Source: Paraburkholderia panacisoli
Lineage (GTDB): Bacteria; Pseudomonadota; Gammaproteobacteria; Burkholderiales; Burkholderiaceae
Reading direction: 5' to 3'
DNA: 64,000 bases
Assembly (NCBI RefSeq): GCF_008369935.1
Contig: NZ_VTUZ01000008.1
Coordinates: forward strand, 186,001 to 250,000
A program made the position numbers and the translations under genes. Below, piece after piece: positions 16,573-25,838 of the stretch. Positions within the stretch are counted from its first letter, which is position 1, and each line of letters starts with the position of its first letter. The notes under the pieces were generated by a model. It was given only the letters and a program-made list of their open reading frames with translations, was not told where the DNA came from and made no database searches.

Positions 16573-18174
16573 TTACATCGCCTTCTTGAACGGCGCACCC
16601 GAATGCTCGCGCAGTTCGTTGAACACGATCTTCGGCCACGCCTTCTGCGCGACTTCGATCTCGGACACGTGCGAAGCCAGATAAGTCGGCGCATCCGAAG
16701 CGTCGAGCGCGATGCGCGCCGCGTACGAATCGGTGAAGCGGCGCAATTCGCCGGCGTCCTCGCAAGTAACCCAGCGCGACATCCGGTAACGCGCCGGCGC
16801 CATCCGCACGTCGACCTTGTACTCGGTCGACAAACGGTGCGACACCACTTCGAACTGCAACTGCCCGACCGCGCCGAGAATCGTCAGCCCGCCGCCTTCC
16901 GGACGGAACACCTGGATCGCGCCCTCTTCGCCGAGTTGCTTAAGCGCTTCGCCGAGTTGCTTCGCTCGCATCGGATCGACCACTTCGACGGTCTGGAAAA
17001 TTTCCGGCGCGAAGAACGGCAAACCGACGAATTGCAGCGCCTCGCCTTCGGTCAGCGTGTCGCCCAGACTCAGCGTGCCGTGATTCGGAATACCGATGAT
17101 GTCGCCGGGATACGCCTCGCTCACGGTCTCACGACGCTGCGACAGGAACGTCACCACGTTGTTGGCGCGGAAGGTCTTGCTGGAGCGCGTGACCTTCACG
17201 GCCATGCCGCGCTCGAAGCGCCCCGAGCACACGCGAATGAACGCCACGCGGTCGCGGTGCGCGAGGTCCATGTTCGCCTGCACCTTGAACACGACGCCGG
17301 TGAACTTCGGCTCGTCCGGCATCACCGGACGCTGCACGGTCATGCGCATCGACGGCGGCGGCGCCAGGTCGACCAGCGCGTCGAGAATTTCCTTCACGCC
17401 GAAGTTGTTGATCGCCGAGCCGAACAGCACCGGCGACTGCTGGCCGGCAAGGAACTGCTCGCGGTCGAAGTCAGGCGTCGCGCCGGTGATCAGGTCAATC
17501 TCTTCCTTGGCCTTCGTCCAGCTATGACCGAAACGGCGTTCGCCTTCCTCGTCGCTCAGGGCCTGCAGCGTTTCCACCGCACCGCCCGCCGTATCCTGGC
17601 CGGCACGGAACACGCGTACCTGATCGCGCTGGATGTCGTAGACGCCCTGGAATTCCTTGCCCATGCCGATCGGCCAGGTAAACGGCACTGCGGCGACGCC
17701 CAGATGCTGCTCGATTTCGTCGAGCAGGTCGAGCGGCTCGCGGACTTCGCGGTCGAGCTTGTTGATGAAGGTGACGATCGGCGTCTTGCGGCTGCGGCAG
17801 ACTTCGAGCAGCTTCAGCGTTTGCGCTTCGACGCCGTTGGCGCCGTCGATCACCATCACGGCGGCGTCGACCGCGGTCAGCACGCGATAGGTGTCTTCGG
17901 AGAAGTCTTCGTGACCCGGCGTGTCGAGCAGGTTGATGACGGCGTTGCCGTACTCGAACTGCATCACCGAGCTGGCGACGGAAATGCCGCGCTGCTTTTC
18001 GATCTCCATCCAGTCGGACGTCGCATAGCGATTGCTCTTGCGGCCCTTCACGGTGCCCGCGATCTGAATCGCGCCCGAGAACAGCAGCAGTTTTTCGGTG
18101 AGCGTGGTCTTACCCGCGTCCGGGTGAGAGATGACCGCGAACGTGCGGCGGCGTTTGAGTTCGGAGACTGACAT
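16573..18174 (-). CDS. prfC: Peptide chain release factor 3
   Basis: 533 residues, the normal RF3 length. The GTPase has G1 SHPDAGKTTLTEKLL, G3 DTPGHEDFSEDTYR and G4 TFINKLDRE; KGRKSNRYATSDWMEIEKQRGIS is the RF3/EF-G switch region. RF3 removes RF1/RF2 from the ribosome after peptide release using GTP. It appears monocistronic, ending at a strong terminator. The ATG at 18174 opens directly with MSVSELKRRRTFAVISHPDAG, as in other proteobacterial RF3s. Confidence 0.97.
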   Translation of the reverse strand: MSVSELKRRRTFAVISHPDAGKTTLTEKLLLFSGAIQIAGTVKGRKSNRYATSDWMEIEKQRGISVASSVMQFEYGNAVINLLDTPGHEDFSEDTYRVLTAVDAAVMVIDGANGVEAQTLKLLEVCRSRKTPIVTFINKLDREVREPLDLLDEIEQHLGVAAVPFTWPIGMGKEFQGVYDIQRDQVRVFRAGQDTAGGAVETLQALSDEEGERRFGHSWTKAKEEIDLITGATPDFDREQFLAGQQSPVLFGSAINNFGVKEILDALVDLAPPPSMRMTVQRPVMPDEPKFTGVVFKVQANMDLAHRDRVAFIRVCSGRFERGMAVKVTRSSKTFRANNVVTFLSQRRETVSEAYPGDIIGIPNHGTLSLGDTLTEGEALQFVGLPFFAPEIFQTVEVVDPMRAKQLGEALKQLGEEGAIQVFRPEGGGLTILGAVGQLQFEVVSHRLSTEYKVDVRMAPARYRMSRWVTCEDAGELRRFTDSYAARIALDASDAPTYLASHVSEIEVAQKAWPKIVFNELREHSGAPFKKAM

Positions 18175-18506
18175 CGGGTCTGGCGGTCACAGATAGGGGT
18201 TCGGGCGGTTCCCGGCGGCGTGTGGCGGCCGGTATGCCGCGCCTTGCGCGGCGGCGTGAGCTGCGGGAGTCGGGCCGGAACCCACATCGACTGGCGAACC
18301 TCGCCGCGTCGGAAACAGGTCACGAACAAACGTTCGACAATACGGGAATCGCCAGCGCAGAACAGCGCAGGGAACGAATGATACACGCCCGCGGCAACCC
18401 TAGGGGAAACGGCACCAGCCGCGAAGGTTCCCGCCCGGCTGGGCGGTGGGCGAATTCAATGGTGAACTTGTTCACGCACAGGGCGCGGCGTGTGAGCGGC
18501 ACACGC

Positions 18507-18527
18507 AAAGGTGAGGGTTTTCAGGAC
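18507..18527 (-). repeat. Bipartite repeat copy A
   Basis: Reads AAAGGTGAGGGTTTTCAGGA on the plus strand, the reverse complement of the family CTCCCG-N6-CTCACCTTT, with a changed distal half. Confidence 0.65.
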
Positions 18528-18856
18528 TTCCGACGATGGGTGACAGGTCGTGGCAAAAGGTGAAGCTCAGCAAGCACTGTTCACGCACCTGCGATCTGGA
18601 ATTCGGGCGGCGCGATGAACAATTGTCAAGGCAATGGGAAAGATCCAGACGATGCCCGACGTAGTTTTTCGTGGAGCCTGAAACGCCCGCCAGTCAAGGA
18701 TCACGGGCCTCTCGGGGAATGAGCCGAGCGTCACGAAAGGCGTTAGCGGCAATCATGCCGGGCGGTGCGTCGCACAATAAAACCTGGCTCACCGAAGCAG
18801 TCGAACCCTTCGCGCGTCGTGCCGAAAAACCCACTGTCCGCAGGCAGGCGCGTGTC

Positions 18857-18877
18857 AAAGGTGAGGGTTTTCGGGAC
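18857..18877 (-). repeat. Bipartite repeat copy B
   Basis: Reads AAAGGTGAGGGTTTTCGGGA on the plus strand; differs from the family consensus only at the last base. It shares a 15-base identity (AAAGGTGAGGGTTTT) with copy A 350 bases away. Confidence 0.75.
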
Positions 18878-18978
18878 CCTCGCAACGGTGCGAGATTAAA
18901 CACACACCGCCTCACTTCAGGAAATCCGGCGCATCGAAAGCGCTGCATGTTAAGCGCGCTAGCGCACAACCGCGCCCT

Positions 18979-19275
18979 TCACATTTCGATCAGGAAGCGT
19001 TCGCGATTCTTCCCGGCAAGCCACGCGGGCGAGCGGCCGCGACCGCTCCAGGTCTCGCCGGTCTTCGGATTGCGATACCTCGCGACCGACGTCGAGGTCG
19101 CCTTGCGCGCCGGCTTGCGTTCGGTCTTGAAACCGAGTTCCTCGGCGGTCAGGTCGTATTCGGCGACCTTCTGCTTGATGTCGGCGATCGCTTGCGCAAT
19201 CTCTTTCTCGCGGGCCGCGGCGACTTCCTGGTGGAGCTTTTCGAGCTCGGCGGTCAACTGTTTGTACGAGGCCAT
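18979..19275 (-). CDS. H-NS-family nucleoid protein
   Basis: 98 residues. The N-terminal half is a coiled-coil oligomerisation domain (YKQLTAELEKLHQEVAAARE); the C-terminal half carries the H-NS DNA-binding core YRNPKTGETWSGRGRSPAWL. Burkholderia genomes carry several such short paralogues that bind AT-rich DNA and silence transcription. Here the usual RGRQP-type loop reads GRGRSP. It has its own ATG at 19275 with about 130 bases to the next gene, and seems monocistronic. An AT-rich stretch at 21.0-21.4 kb would be a plausible local target (inference). Confidence 0.92.
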   Translation of the reverse strand: MASYKQLTAELEKLHQEVAAAREKEIAQAIADIKQKVAEYDLTAEELGFKTERKPARKATSTSVARYRNPKTGETWSGRGRSPAWLAGKNRERFLIEM

Positions 19276-19405
19276 GGCGGTGCTCCCATCGATTGACGAA
19301 TTGCAGTGCGGACACTATCAGATGAAAAAAGTGCCGAACAGAAAGACCTGCAATCGTACCGCGCCGGCTGTGCGCGCGTCGGCCCGGTGGAGGCGATCAG
19401 TTCAC

Positions 19406-20605
19406 TCAGTCGTCAATGGAATCGTACACGCGGCGTTCGAAGTCGACCGACATCGGAAACGGTTCGACGCCGCGCCGCTGGATCAGCATCAGACCGATCA
19501 AGTCTTCCACCGGATCGGCGAACCAGCTGGTGCCGTACGCGCCCGGCCAGCCGAACGAGCCTAGCGAGCGATAGCCGAGCGCCAGTTGCTGGGCGGGATC
19601 GTCGACCACGGACAAGCCCAGCCCGAAGCCCTGGCCCGCCCACACCACGTGCCCGAAAGCGGGCACGCGACGCTGGTCGCGCGTCAAAAAGTTGGAGCGC
19701 ATCAGATCGACCGAGCGATGCGACAGCAAACGCCTCTCGCCGACGCGCCCGCGTCCGAGCAACAATTGCGCGAATTGCAGGTAGTCCTGCGCGGTGGAAA
19801 CGAGCCCGCCGCCACCGCTCTGAAAGCGCGCCGGATTCGCCCAGCGGCTCGCCGACGGATGATCCTCGACCACACGACGCTGCGTGCCGGGCTCGACGCC
19901 ATACGCGGTGGCAAGCCGCGCAAGTTGCGCGTCGGGCACCCAGAAGGCGGTATCGCGCATGCCGAGCGGCTCGAAAATGCGCGTGCGGAAAAACTCGCCG
20001 AGCGGCATGCGGCTCACGCGCTCGATCAGCACGCCGAGCACGTCGGTGGCGATGCCGTAGTGCCAGCGCGAGCCGGGCTGGAACATCAGCGGCAAACCCG
20101 CGATGCGCGCGAGCCATGCGCCGCTATCCCCGTGCGCTTCGAAGCCGTTGAAAGCGGCCGCGTAGGCTTCGGCCAGCGGCCCGGTTGCGGTGAAGTGGTA
20201 AGCGAATCCGGCGCGGTGCGTGAGCAGATCGAGCACGGTGAGCGGCCCTTTGGCCGGCTCGGTGTCGTCGAGCGGGCCGGCGGGGTCGCGCAGCACGCGC
20301 GGCGCGGCCAGTTCGGGCAGCCACAGGGAGATCGGCGTGTCGAACGCGAGGCGGTCCTCTTCGATCAGCATCAGGATCGCGGCGCTGGTCACCGGCTTGG
20401 TCATCGATGCGATGCGAAACAGCGTGTCACGCTCCATCGGCAGTTGCCGGGCTTCGTCGCGCAGACCGAGCGCCTCGAAATAGCCGATTTCGCCGCGCCG
20501 CCACACCATCGACACGACGCCCGCGACTTCGCCGCGCTCCACATAGCCTTGCATCGCGTTGTTCAACGCTGCCAACCGCGTCGCGGAAAGTCCTGCTGGT
20601 TGCAT
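19406..20605 (-). CDS. Class C beta-lactamase-related serine hydrolase
   Basis: 399 residues, no signal peptide, so cytosolic. FRIASMTKPVTSAAIL has the SxxK nucleophile motif near residue 67, SRWHYGIATDVLG the Tyr of the second motif, and FGWPGAYGTSWFADP stands where the KTG/HTG triad usually lies. This pattern is that of EstB-type esterases and D-aminopeptidase relatives rather than true beta-lactamases. The substrate is unknown. About 110 bases separate it from the small gene upstream; co-transcription is possible. Confidence 0.85.
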   Translation of the reverse strand: MQPAGLSATRLAALNNAMQGYVERGEVAGVVSMVWRRGEIGYFEALGLRDEARQLPMERDTLFRIASMTKPVTSAAILMLIEEDRLAFDTPISLWLPELAAPRVLRDPAGPLDDTEPAKGPLTVLDLLTHRAGFAYHFTATGPLAEAYAAAFNGFEAHGDSGAWLARIAGLPLMFQPGSRWHYGIATDVLGVLIERVSRMPLGEFFRTRIFEPLGMRDTAFWVPDAQLARLATAYGVEPGTQRRVVEDHPSASRWANPARFQSGGGGLVSTAQDYLQFAQLLLGRGRVGERRLLSHRSVDLMRSNFLTRDQRRVPAFGHVVWAGQGFGLGLSVVDDPAQQLALGYRSLGSFGWPGAYGTSWFADPVEDLIGLMLIQRRGVEPFPMSVDFERRVYDSIDD

Positions 20606-20715
20606 GAGTGTCCTGGGTCAGTCGAAGCTCAGTGACGGGAAAAGGTCCGGCCGCTCGCGGCGAGCTGGCCGGAGCCAGCCGCGAGGGGCGTTTGGCGATT
20701 CCGCTGCCGCGGCGT

Positions 20716-20919
20716 TCAGGCTTTCTGCCGCATTTCCAGCGCCGACAGCGCGGCATTCAGCCGTTTGATCCGGCTGGCTTGCGCCGGCACCCGGACCGCG
20801 CCGGAAACGACGTCGATACGGCTGCGCCAATAGGACAACGGAATGCCGTCTTCAGCGGAAATATGGGAAATAACACGTTCCAGATGTTCAATATCTCTTT
20901 CGAGTTGCTGATGATTCAT
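20716..20919 (-). CDS. Small conserved protein, 67 residues, unknown function
   Basis: The ATG at 20919 is chosen because GGGGA lies 6 bases upstream; a reading back to 21132 has no ribosome site. The protein is a short helical pair: MNHQQLERDIEHLERVISHI, a middle SYWRSRIDVVSGAVRVPAQAS and a charged helix RIKRLNAALSALEMRQ. No signal or membrane segment is visible. I do not recognise a family; the coding signal and ribosome site make it likely real. Confidence 0.6.
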   Translation of the reverse strand: MNHQQLERDIEHLERVISHISAEDGIPLSYWRSRIDVVSGAVRVPAQASRIKRLNAALSALEMRQKA

Positions 20920-21468
20920 TGCTATCCCCGGAATCTTTGAATTAATTTCGAACCGTAAATCGCAAGCATGGAACGTGCCGCGGTAGACGCGGCAGCATGA
21001 ATTGAAAGCGGAAAATATTTCTCGACTCTTTACCCTCGTCGACAAATCGGAAAAACGTGCTTGTTTGTTAAACCCCGAACCGTGGAGAACAGAATACTGC
21101 CGGCGACCTCCGCGTTCCGTTAGGTTCCGCACGGACTCTAGGCGGCGACCCGCATCAGGCAGCGATTAAGCGGCTATTTAGTATAGCGGCTGCAAAAACG
21201 TATATTCGGCCAGCCGCTAAAAAGTTGCGAGCAAAACTCACTACGCATAATAGCCGGTTGCTGGATGCGTATTAGGCACAGATTTTTATGACAACCATGC
21301 GAAATTTCCATGACTGAACTATGCCCGCCGAGTAATTTCTTGATCATAGTAAATAATGCGCGTCATATGACGCAGCCAACCGCATTAATTACCGAGGGTT
21401 GGCGACACGAATGGGAATATGCGGTGCACAATCGCGCCGGCATTGCGCCGGCGCCGGCTTGATTCTTT
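20920..21468. other. AT-richer non-coding region, 550 bases
   Basis: Clearly lower in GC than its surroundings, especially 21150-21400, with many ATG/TAA triplets and no sustained reading frame. It holds a perfect 12-bp palindrome CGTCATATGACG at 21361-21372 and an inverted repeat GCCAACC/GGTTGGC at 21375-21403. It probably includes the promoter of the small gene to its left. Confidence 0.55.
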
Positions 21469-21729
21469 CTATTTCGCGCGGCACGCGTAAATCAGGTTGA
21501 GCGTGCCGCTCTCGCGGGACTGGCGCACCACGTCGAACGCGCCGCCGCAACTTGCGCTGGCCTGCTGCGAACAGGAGTCGGAGCCCACCGGACATTGAAC
21601 CAGCGTGGTGGCGCGGCCATCCGGCAGAAACAGCGGCGCGCTGCTGCTGCACGCACCCAGCAGTGACAAAGCGCCGACCGCCAGCGTGGCGCTGGCCCGG
21701 CGCGCAAAGGAGGAAAGACTGCGTTTCAT
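21469..21729 (-). CDS. Small lipoprotein, 86 residues
   Basis: Starts at the ATG at 21729 (MKRSLSSFARRASATLAVGA). The hydrophobic stretch ends with a lipobox LLGAC, so the protein should be lipidated on Cys and anchored in the outer membrane. The mature part has four more Cys (VQCPVGSDSCSQQASASC and the final YACRAK), suggesting disulfides. The function is unknown. Similar short Cys-rich lipoproteins are common in Burkholderia. Confidence 0.75.
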   Translation of the reverse strand: MKRSLSSFARRASATLAVGALSLLGACSSSAPLFLPDGRATTLVQCPVGSDSCSQQASASCGGAFDVVRQSRESGTLNLIYACRAK

Positions 21730-21817
21730 TGGAAAGCCCCGATCACGTCTTGTTTTTCGATCACGAGATTGTGCCACGGGGTAATTGCACTACGTCACTC
21801 GACGGCGCCGGACCTCC

Positions 21818-23302
21818 TCATACCTCGATGCCGTAGGCCGCGATTTTCTTGTAGAGCGTCGCGCGGCCCATGCCGATCTGGCTGGCGGTGTCGATCACGC
21901 GGCCGCCGTTGGCGCGCAACGCGTCGCTCAGGAAACGCTTTTCGAACGCGGCCATCGCGTCGCTCCACGATGCCGGCTCGGGCATACCGGCGGTCAAGCC
22001 CGGTGCTTGCGACTGCGTTTGGGTTGGCGCGGCCACCTCGGTCACTTGAAGCCGCTGCCCGCCCGGCTGCGCCGAACCGATGAACGGCGCCAGGGTCCGC
22101 GCGTCGATCCGTTCGCTGTCGGAGAGCATCACGGCCCGCTCCAGCGTGTTGCGCAACTCGCGTACGTTGCCCGGCCACGCATACGAGCACAGCAACCGCA
22201 GTGCGTCGTCCTGCAATTCGAAGTGGCTGCCGCCGCGCGCTTGCGTCGACAGGTCCTCGAGGATCGCGTAGGCCAGCGCTTCGATGTCCGATGAGCGCTC
22301 GCGCAACGGCGGCGCATGGATCGTCAGCACGTTCAGCCGGTAGAACAGGTCCGCGCGAAAGCGTCCCGCCGAGGCCAGCGCCGGCAGATCGGCCGAAGTC
22401 GCGGCGATGATCCGCACGTCGGCGCGCACGATCCGGTTCGAGCCGAGCGGTTCGAACTCCTTGTCCTGCAACACCCGCAGCAGCTTGCCCTGCAACGCCA
22501 ACGGCATATCGCCGATCTCGTCGAGAAAGAGCGTGCCGCCGTTCGCCAGTTCGAATTTGCCGACGCGGCCTTTGCGATCCGCGCCGGTGTATGCGCCGGG
22601 CGCGGCGCCGAAGAATTCGACTTCGAGCAAGGTCTCGGGGATCGCCGCGACGTTGACGGTCACGAGCGGCTGATTCGCGCGCGCCGAGCCGCCGTGAATC
22701 GCGTGCGCAAGCAACTCCTTGCCGGTGCCGGTTTCGCCGAGCAGCAGCACCGGCGATTCGAGCTGCGCCGCGCGGCGCGCCTGACGCTTCACTTCGAGAC
22801 AGGTCGCGCTCGTGCCGACGAAGCTGCCGAACGTGTAGCGGGCGCGGCGCGCCTGCGCGAGCGATTTGCGCGTCGCGATCAGTTCTTCCTGCACGCGCGA
22901 GTAGTGGGAAAAGAGCGGCGTGAGCGCCTTCAGCTCGTCGAACAGCGCGAAGCCGACCGCGCCGACCGTCGCCCCGGCGTCGTCTTTCAGCGGCAAACGC
23001 GTGACGACCAGCGGTTCGCGGTCCGTCTCCATGATGTCGAGCAGGATCGGCTTGCCGGTGATGACGACCTCGCGCATCAGGCTGTTGGGAATCACCGCTT
23101 CGCAATCGCGGCCGATCGCCTGCTGCGGGTCCGAAAAGCCGAAGCGCGCCGCGTAACGCTTGTTGATCCAGACGACGCGCGCATCGGCATCGACGATGAA
23201 CGTGCCTTCGCTGAAATTTTCGAAGGTGCGAAAGAGCGAATCCATCGCCCGGCGTAGTACGTCGTCGTAGGTGGCGGGCAGGCCCGCCCAGTCGTTCATC
23301 AT
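21818..23302 (-). CDS. Sigma-54-dependent transcriptional activator (PAS-AAA+-Fis)
   Basis: 494 residues. A PAS sensor at about 25-130 ([24 protein letters not shown]) is followed by an AAA+ ATPase with Walker [11 protein letters not shown], sigma-54 loop GAYTGA (Tyr for the usual Phe, a tolerated variant) and Walker [15 protein letters not shown]-terminal Fis-type helix-turn-helix follows ([22 protein letters not shown]). It is divergent from the GntP-type permease, whose promoter region carries a sigma-54 site and a 24-bp inverted repeat suited as its binding site. Confidence 0.92.
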   Translation of the reverse strand: MMNDWAGLPATYDDVLRRAMDSLFRTFENFSEGTFIVDADARVVWINKRYAARFGFSDPQQAIGRDCEAVIPNSLMREVVITGKPILLDIMETDREPLVVTRLPLKDDAGATVGAVGFALFDELKALTPLFSHYSRVQEELIATRKSLAQARRARYTFGSFVGTSATCLEVKRQARRAAQLESPVLLLGETGTGKELLAHAIHGGSARANQPLVTVNVAAIPETLLEVEFFGAAPGAYTGADRKGRVGKFELANGGTLFLDEIGDMPLALQGKLLRVLQDKEFEPLGSNRIVRADVRIIAATSADLPALASAGRFRADLFYRLNVLTIHAPPLRERSSDIEALAYAILEDLSTQARGGSHFELQDDALRLLCSYAWPGNVRELRNTLERAVMLSDSERIDARTLAPFIGSAQPGGQRLQVTEVAAPTQTQSQAPGLTAGMPEPASWSDAMAAFEKRFLSDALRANGGRVIDTASQIGMGRATLYKKIAAYGIEV

Positions 23303-23335
23303 GCTGTCGCTGTCTCCGGGTATCGTTCTAATTGT

Positions 23336-23359
23336 GCTTGTCTCATTTTGTAGACAAGC
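23336..23359. promoter_or_regulatory. Inverted repeat, probable upstream activating sequence
   Basis: GCTTGTCT and AGACAAGC form a perfect 8-bp inverted repeat with an 8-base spacer, immediately upstream of the activator gene and about 170 bases before the sigma-54 promoter. The position is typical of an enhancer-binding-protein site. Confidence 0.55.
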
Positions 23360-23528
23360 TTATCTCATCGGAGAGAACGCCAGCAAGCCCTGCTGATAAG
23401 GGTTTAACCTTGGTTAGGCTTATCTTGGGGTGATATACGTCCCGTTTCGGAGACGTTTGGGTACAATCGGCCGAACTGCGCTTCCCGCTTCGGCCATCTG
23501 ATCAATGCATCGGCCGTGGCAGCGGGCG

Positions 23529-23543
23529 TGGCACGAAACCTGC
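23529..23543 (+). promoter_or_regulatory. Sigma-54 (-24/-12) promoter of permease gene
   Basis: TGGCACGAAACCTGC matches the consensus TGGCACG-N4-TTGC at all but one base, with GG and GC at the required spacing. It lies 71 bases before the permease ATG and downstream of the activator's putative site. Confidence 0.75.
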
Positions 23544-23614
23544 GTTCCCGCGGCGCCGTGCCGTCGCACCGTCAGGACGGCGTACATGTAGAACAACCAA
23601 GCTTTGGAGACTCA

Positions 23615-25015
23615 ATGTCCTTTGTCATCGTCCTCGCCGCGCTGGCGTTTCTGATGTTTGTCGCGTATCGCGGCTACAGCGTCATTCTGTTCGCGCCCAT
23701 TGCCGCGCTCGCCGCCGTCCTCGCGACCGAACCGGCCGCTGTCGCGCCGGTCTTTACCGGCATCTTCATGGACAAGATGGTCGGCTTCGTGAAGCTGTAC
23801 TTCCCGGTGTTCCTGCTGGGCGCCGTGTTCGGCAAGGTGATCGAACTATCCGGCTTCTCGGAGTCGATCGTCGCGGCTGCAATCCGCTATATCGGCCGTT
23901 CGCGTGCGAATGCGGTGATCGTCGCGGTGTGCGCACTGCTCACGTACGGCGGCGTGTCGCTGTTCGTGGTGGTGTTCGCGGTCTATCCGTTCGCCGCCGA
24001 GCTGTACCGCCAGAGCAATATTCCGAAGCGCCTGATGCCCGGCGCCATCGCGCTCGGCGCGTTCTCGTTCACGATGGATTCGCTGCCCGGCACCCCGCAG
24101 ATCCAGAACATCATCCCGACCACCTTCTTCAAGACCACCTCGTGGGCCGCGCCCACGCTCGGCGTGATCGGCTCGCTGTTCATCATCGTGGTGGGTCTGT
24201 CATATCTGGAATGGCGCCGCCGCGCCGCGATGGCGACCGGCGAGGGCTACGGCACGGAACTCGTCAACGAGCCGGAGCGCGTCGAATCGAAGCAACTGCC
24301 GCATCCGTTGCTGGCCGTCGCGCCGCTGGTGGTGGTGGGTGTGGCGAACTTCCTGCTGACCCGCTGGATTCCCACCTGGTACGGCCCGACCTTCACGATC
24401 ACGCCGGACATCCTGCCGGGCCTCCATGCGCCGGTCGAAACCACGGTCAAGAGCGTGGTCGCGATCTGGGCCGTGCAAGGCGCGCTGCTGCTCGGCATCA
24501 TGATGGTCATGTTGACCGCGTTCGGCCGCGTCAGCTCGCGCTTTGCGGTCGGCACCAAGGCTGCGGTGGCGGGCGCGCTGCTGGCGTCGTTGAACACCGC
24601 GTCGGAATACGGCTTTGGCGGCGTGATCGCGGCTTTGCCCGGCTTCCTCGTGGTCAGCGACGCGTTGAAGAGCATTCCCAATCCGCTCGTCAATGCGGCC
24701 GTTTCGGTCAGCACGCTCGCGGGCATTACGGGCTCGGCGTCGGGCGGCATGAGCATTGCGCTCGCGGCCATGTCCGACGTGTTCATCAAGGGTGCCGAAG
24801 CGGCGCATATTCCGCTCGAAGTGCTGCACCGCGTGGTCGCGATGGCGAGCGGCGGCATGGACACGCTGCCGCACAACGGCGCGGTGATCACGCTGCTGGC
24901 GGTCACCGGGTTGACGCACCGCCAGTCGTATCGCGACATCTTCGCGGTGACGGTGATCAAGACGTTGGCGGTGTTCTTCGTGATCGCGGTGTACTACGCG
25001 ACTGGGCTGGTTTAA
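23615..25015 (+). CDS. GntP-family carboxylate/gluconate permease
   Basis: 466 residues with about twelve hydrophobic segments. TMDSLPGTPQIQNIIPTTFF and TASEYGFGGVIAALPGF are conserved transport loops, and AGITGSASGGMSIALAAM is near the end. The family moves gluconate, citrate, 3-hydroxybutyrate and similar acids by proton symport. The ATG at 23615 follows TTGGAG; an upstream reading from 23516 is non-coding. A sigma-54 promoter and divergent PAS-type activator suggest control by a carboxylate or carbon signal. No catabolic enzyme is adjacent except RidA downstream, so the substrate is undetermined. Confidence 0.88.
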   Translation: MSFVIVLAALAFLMFVAYRGYSVILFAPIAALAAVLATEPAAVAPVFTGIFMDKMVGFVKLYFPVFLLGAVFGKVIELSGFSESIVAAAIRYIGRSRANAVIVAVCALLTYGGVSLFVVVFAVYPFAAELYRQSNIPKRLMPGAIALGAFSFTMDSLPGTPQIQNIIPTTFFKTTSWAAPTLGVIGSLFIIVVGLSYLEWRRRAAMATGEGYGTELVNEPERVESKQLPHPLLAVAPLVVVGVANFLLTRWIPTWYGPTFTITPDILPGLHAPVETTVKSVVAIWAVQGALLLGIMMVMLTAFGRVSSRFAVGTKAAVAGALLASLNTASEYGFGGVIAALPGFLVVSDALKSIPNPLVNAAVSVSTLAGITGSASGGMSIALAAMSDVFIKGAEAAHIPLEVLHRVVAMASGGMDTLPHNGAVITLLAVTGLTHRQSYRDIFAVTVIKTLAVFFVIAVYYATGLV

Positions 25016-25122
25016 TCGAGGCGAGGCGAGGCGAGCCGCACTGCGCTGTGCGGCTGCTTGCCTGAATCCGCACCTCGAACATCCACTCGACTCCCCCTCA
25101 TGAGTTTTGATCGGTTAGCGTA

Positions 25123-25143
25123 GCGTTTCGACAATCGAAACGC
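25123..25143. promoter_or_regulatory. Perfect 9-bp hairpin just upstream of RidA
   Basis: GCGTTTCGA-CAA-TCGAAACGC, 13 bases before the RidA ATG. It has no T-tract; it could be an operator or an RNA hairpin limiting translation. Confidence 0.5.
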
Positions 25144-25156
25144 GCCGACCTTTCCG

Positions 25157-25558
25157 ATGAGCTCAAGCCCTAGCTTCTGGATGATTCCGCAGGCCCCGAC
25201 ACCCGTCGGGCCGTTCTCCCACGCCGCCGAAGCCGACGGCTGGGTCTTCCTGACCGGCCAGATGCCGACCTCGCCCACCGACGACAGTGCACCCTTGCCG
25301 GACGGCGTCGTCGCGCAAACGCAGCGCGTGATGGACAACCTGGTGCTGGTGCTGCAAGGCCTCGACATGGGCTTGCAGCACGTGGTCGCCGTGCGCATCT
25401 TCCTGACCGAGTTCAAGCGCGACTATGCCGCGATGAACGCCATCTACCGCGCTTACTTTCCCGCCGACGCGCTGCCCGCCAGAACCTGCATCGGCGTGAC
25501 CGCGCTCGCGCGCGATGCGCTGGTCGAGATCGACTTCGTCGCGAAGCGGCCGGGTTGA
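25157..25558 (+). CDS. RidA/YjgF-family protein
   Basis: 133 residues. Typical RidA features are VGPFSHAAEADGWVFLTGQMP near the start and PARTCIGVTALARDALVEIDFVA, with the conserved Arg that binds the substrate carboxylate. RidA proteins hydrolyse reactive enamine/imine intermediates; relatives in catabolic operons act on specific intermediates. It follows the GntP-type permease after 141 bases on the same strand, but a hairpin lies between them, so co-transcription is uncertain. Confidence 0.88.
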   Translation: MSSSPSFWMIPQAPTPVGPFSHAAEADGWVFLTGQMPTSPTDDSAPLPDGVVAQTQRVMDNLVLVLQGLDMGLQHVVAVRIFLTEFKRDYAAMNAIYRAYFPADALPARTCIGVTALARDALVEIDFVAKRPG

Positions 25559-25754
25559 CCTGATCCGCCACGCGTCGCGGCACGTCGGCGCGGCGAATCA
25601 TCGGCGTCCACGCGCGCGCCGAAGGCCAACACCGGCAGACTCGCGCGGGACTCGTCCGGCACCCTTACGCGCCAAGGCAACCCGGCCCCATCGAACACAA
25701 CCCTGCATTAACGGCGAGACGCCTCACAATCCTGAGTGGTTTACTGGGAGACCC

Positions 25755-25782
25755 TAAAGACTGCGGGGTTAATTGCCGTTAT
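25755..25782 (+). promoter_or_regulatory. Candidate sigma-28 promoter for the Aer-like receptor
   Basis: TAAAGACT, then GCCGTTAT with 16 bases between TAAA and GCCG, resembles the FliA consensus (spacing one longer than ideal, 6 of 8 in the -10). It is 57 bases before the receptor ATG. Confidence 0.4.
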
Positions 25783-25838
25783 TCCTTGCGAACAAGTCAG
25801 CACCGCGCCCACGCGCGACAGCATCTGCAAGGAAAGCC

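Larger units (their letters stand above)
18175..18978. other. 800-base non-coding region with two bipartite repeats
   Basis: Lies between prfC and the H-NS-like gene, both on the minus strand. Several short open frames exist, but none has a recognisable product or ribosome site. It holds two copies of the CTCCCG-N6-CTCACCTTT family, in reverse orientation, at 18507 and 18857, and presumably the prfC promoter. Confidence 0.6.

Noticed and set aside
19406..20605. True beta-lactamase
   Set aside because: No signal peptide and altered KTG motif; fits EstB-like esterases better.
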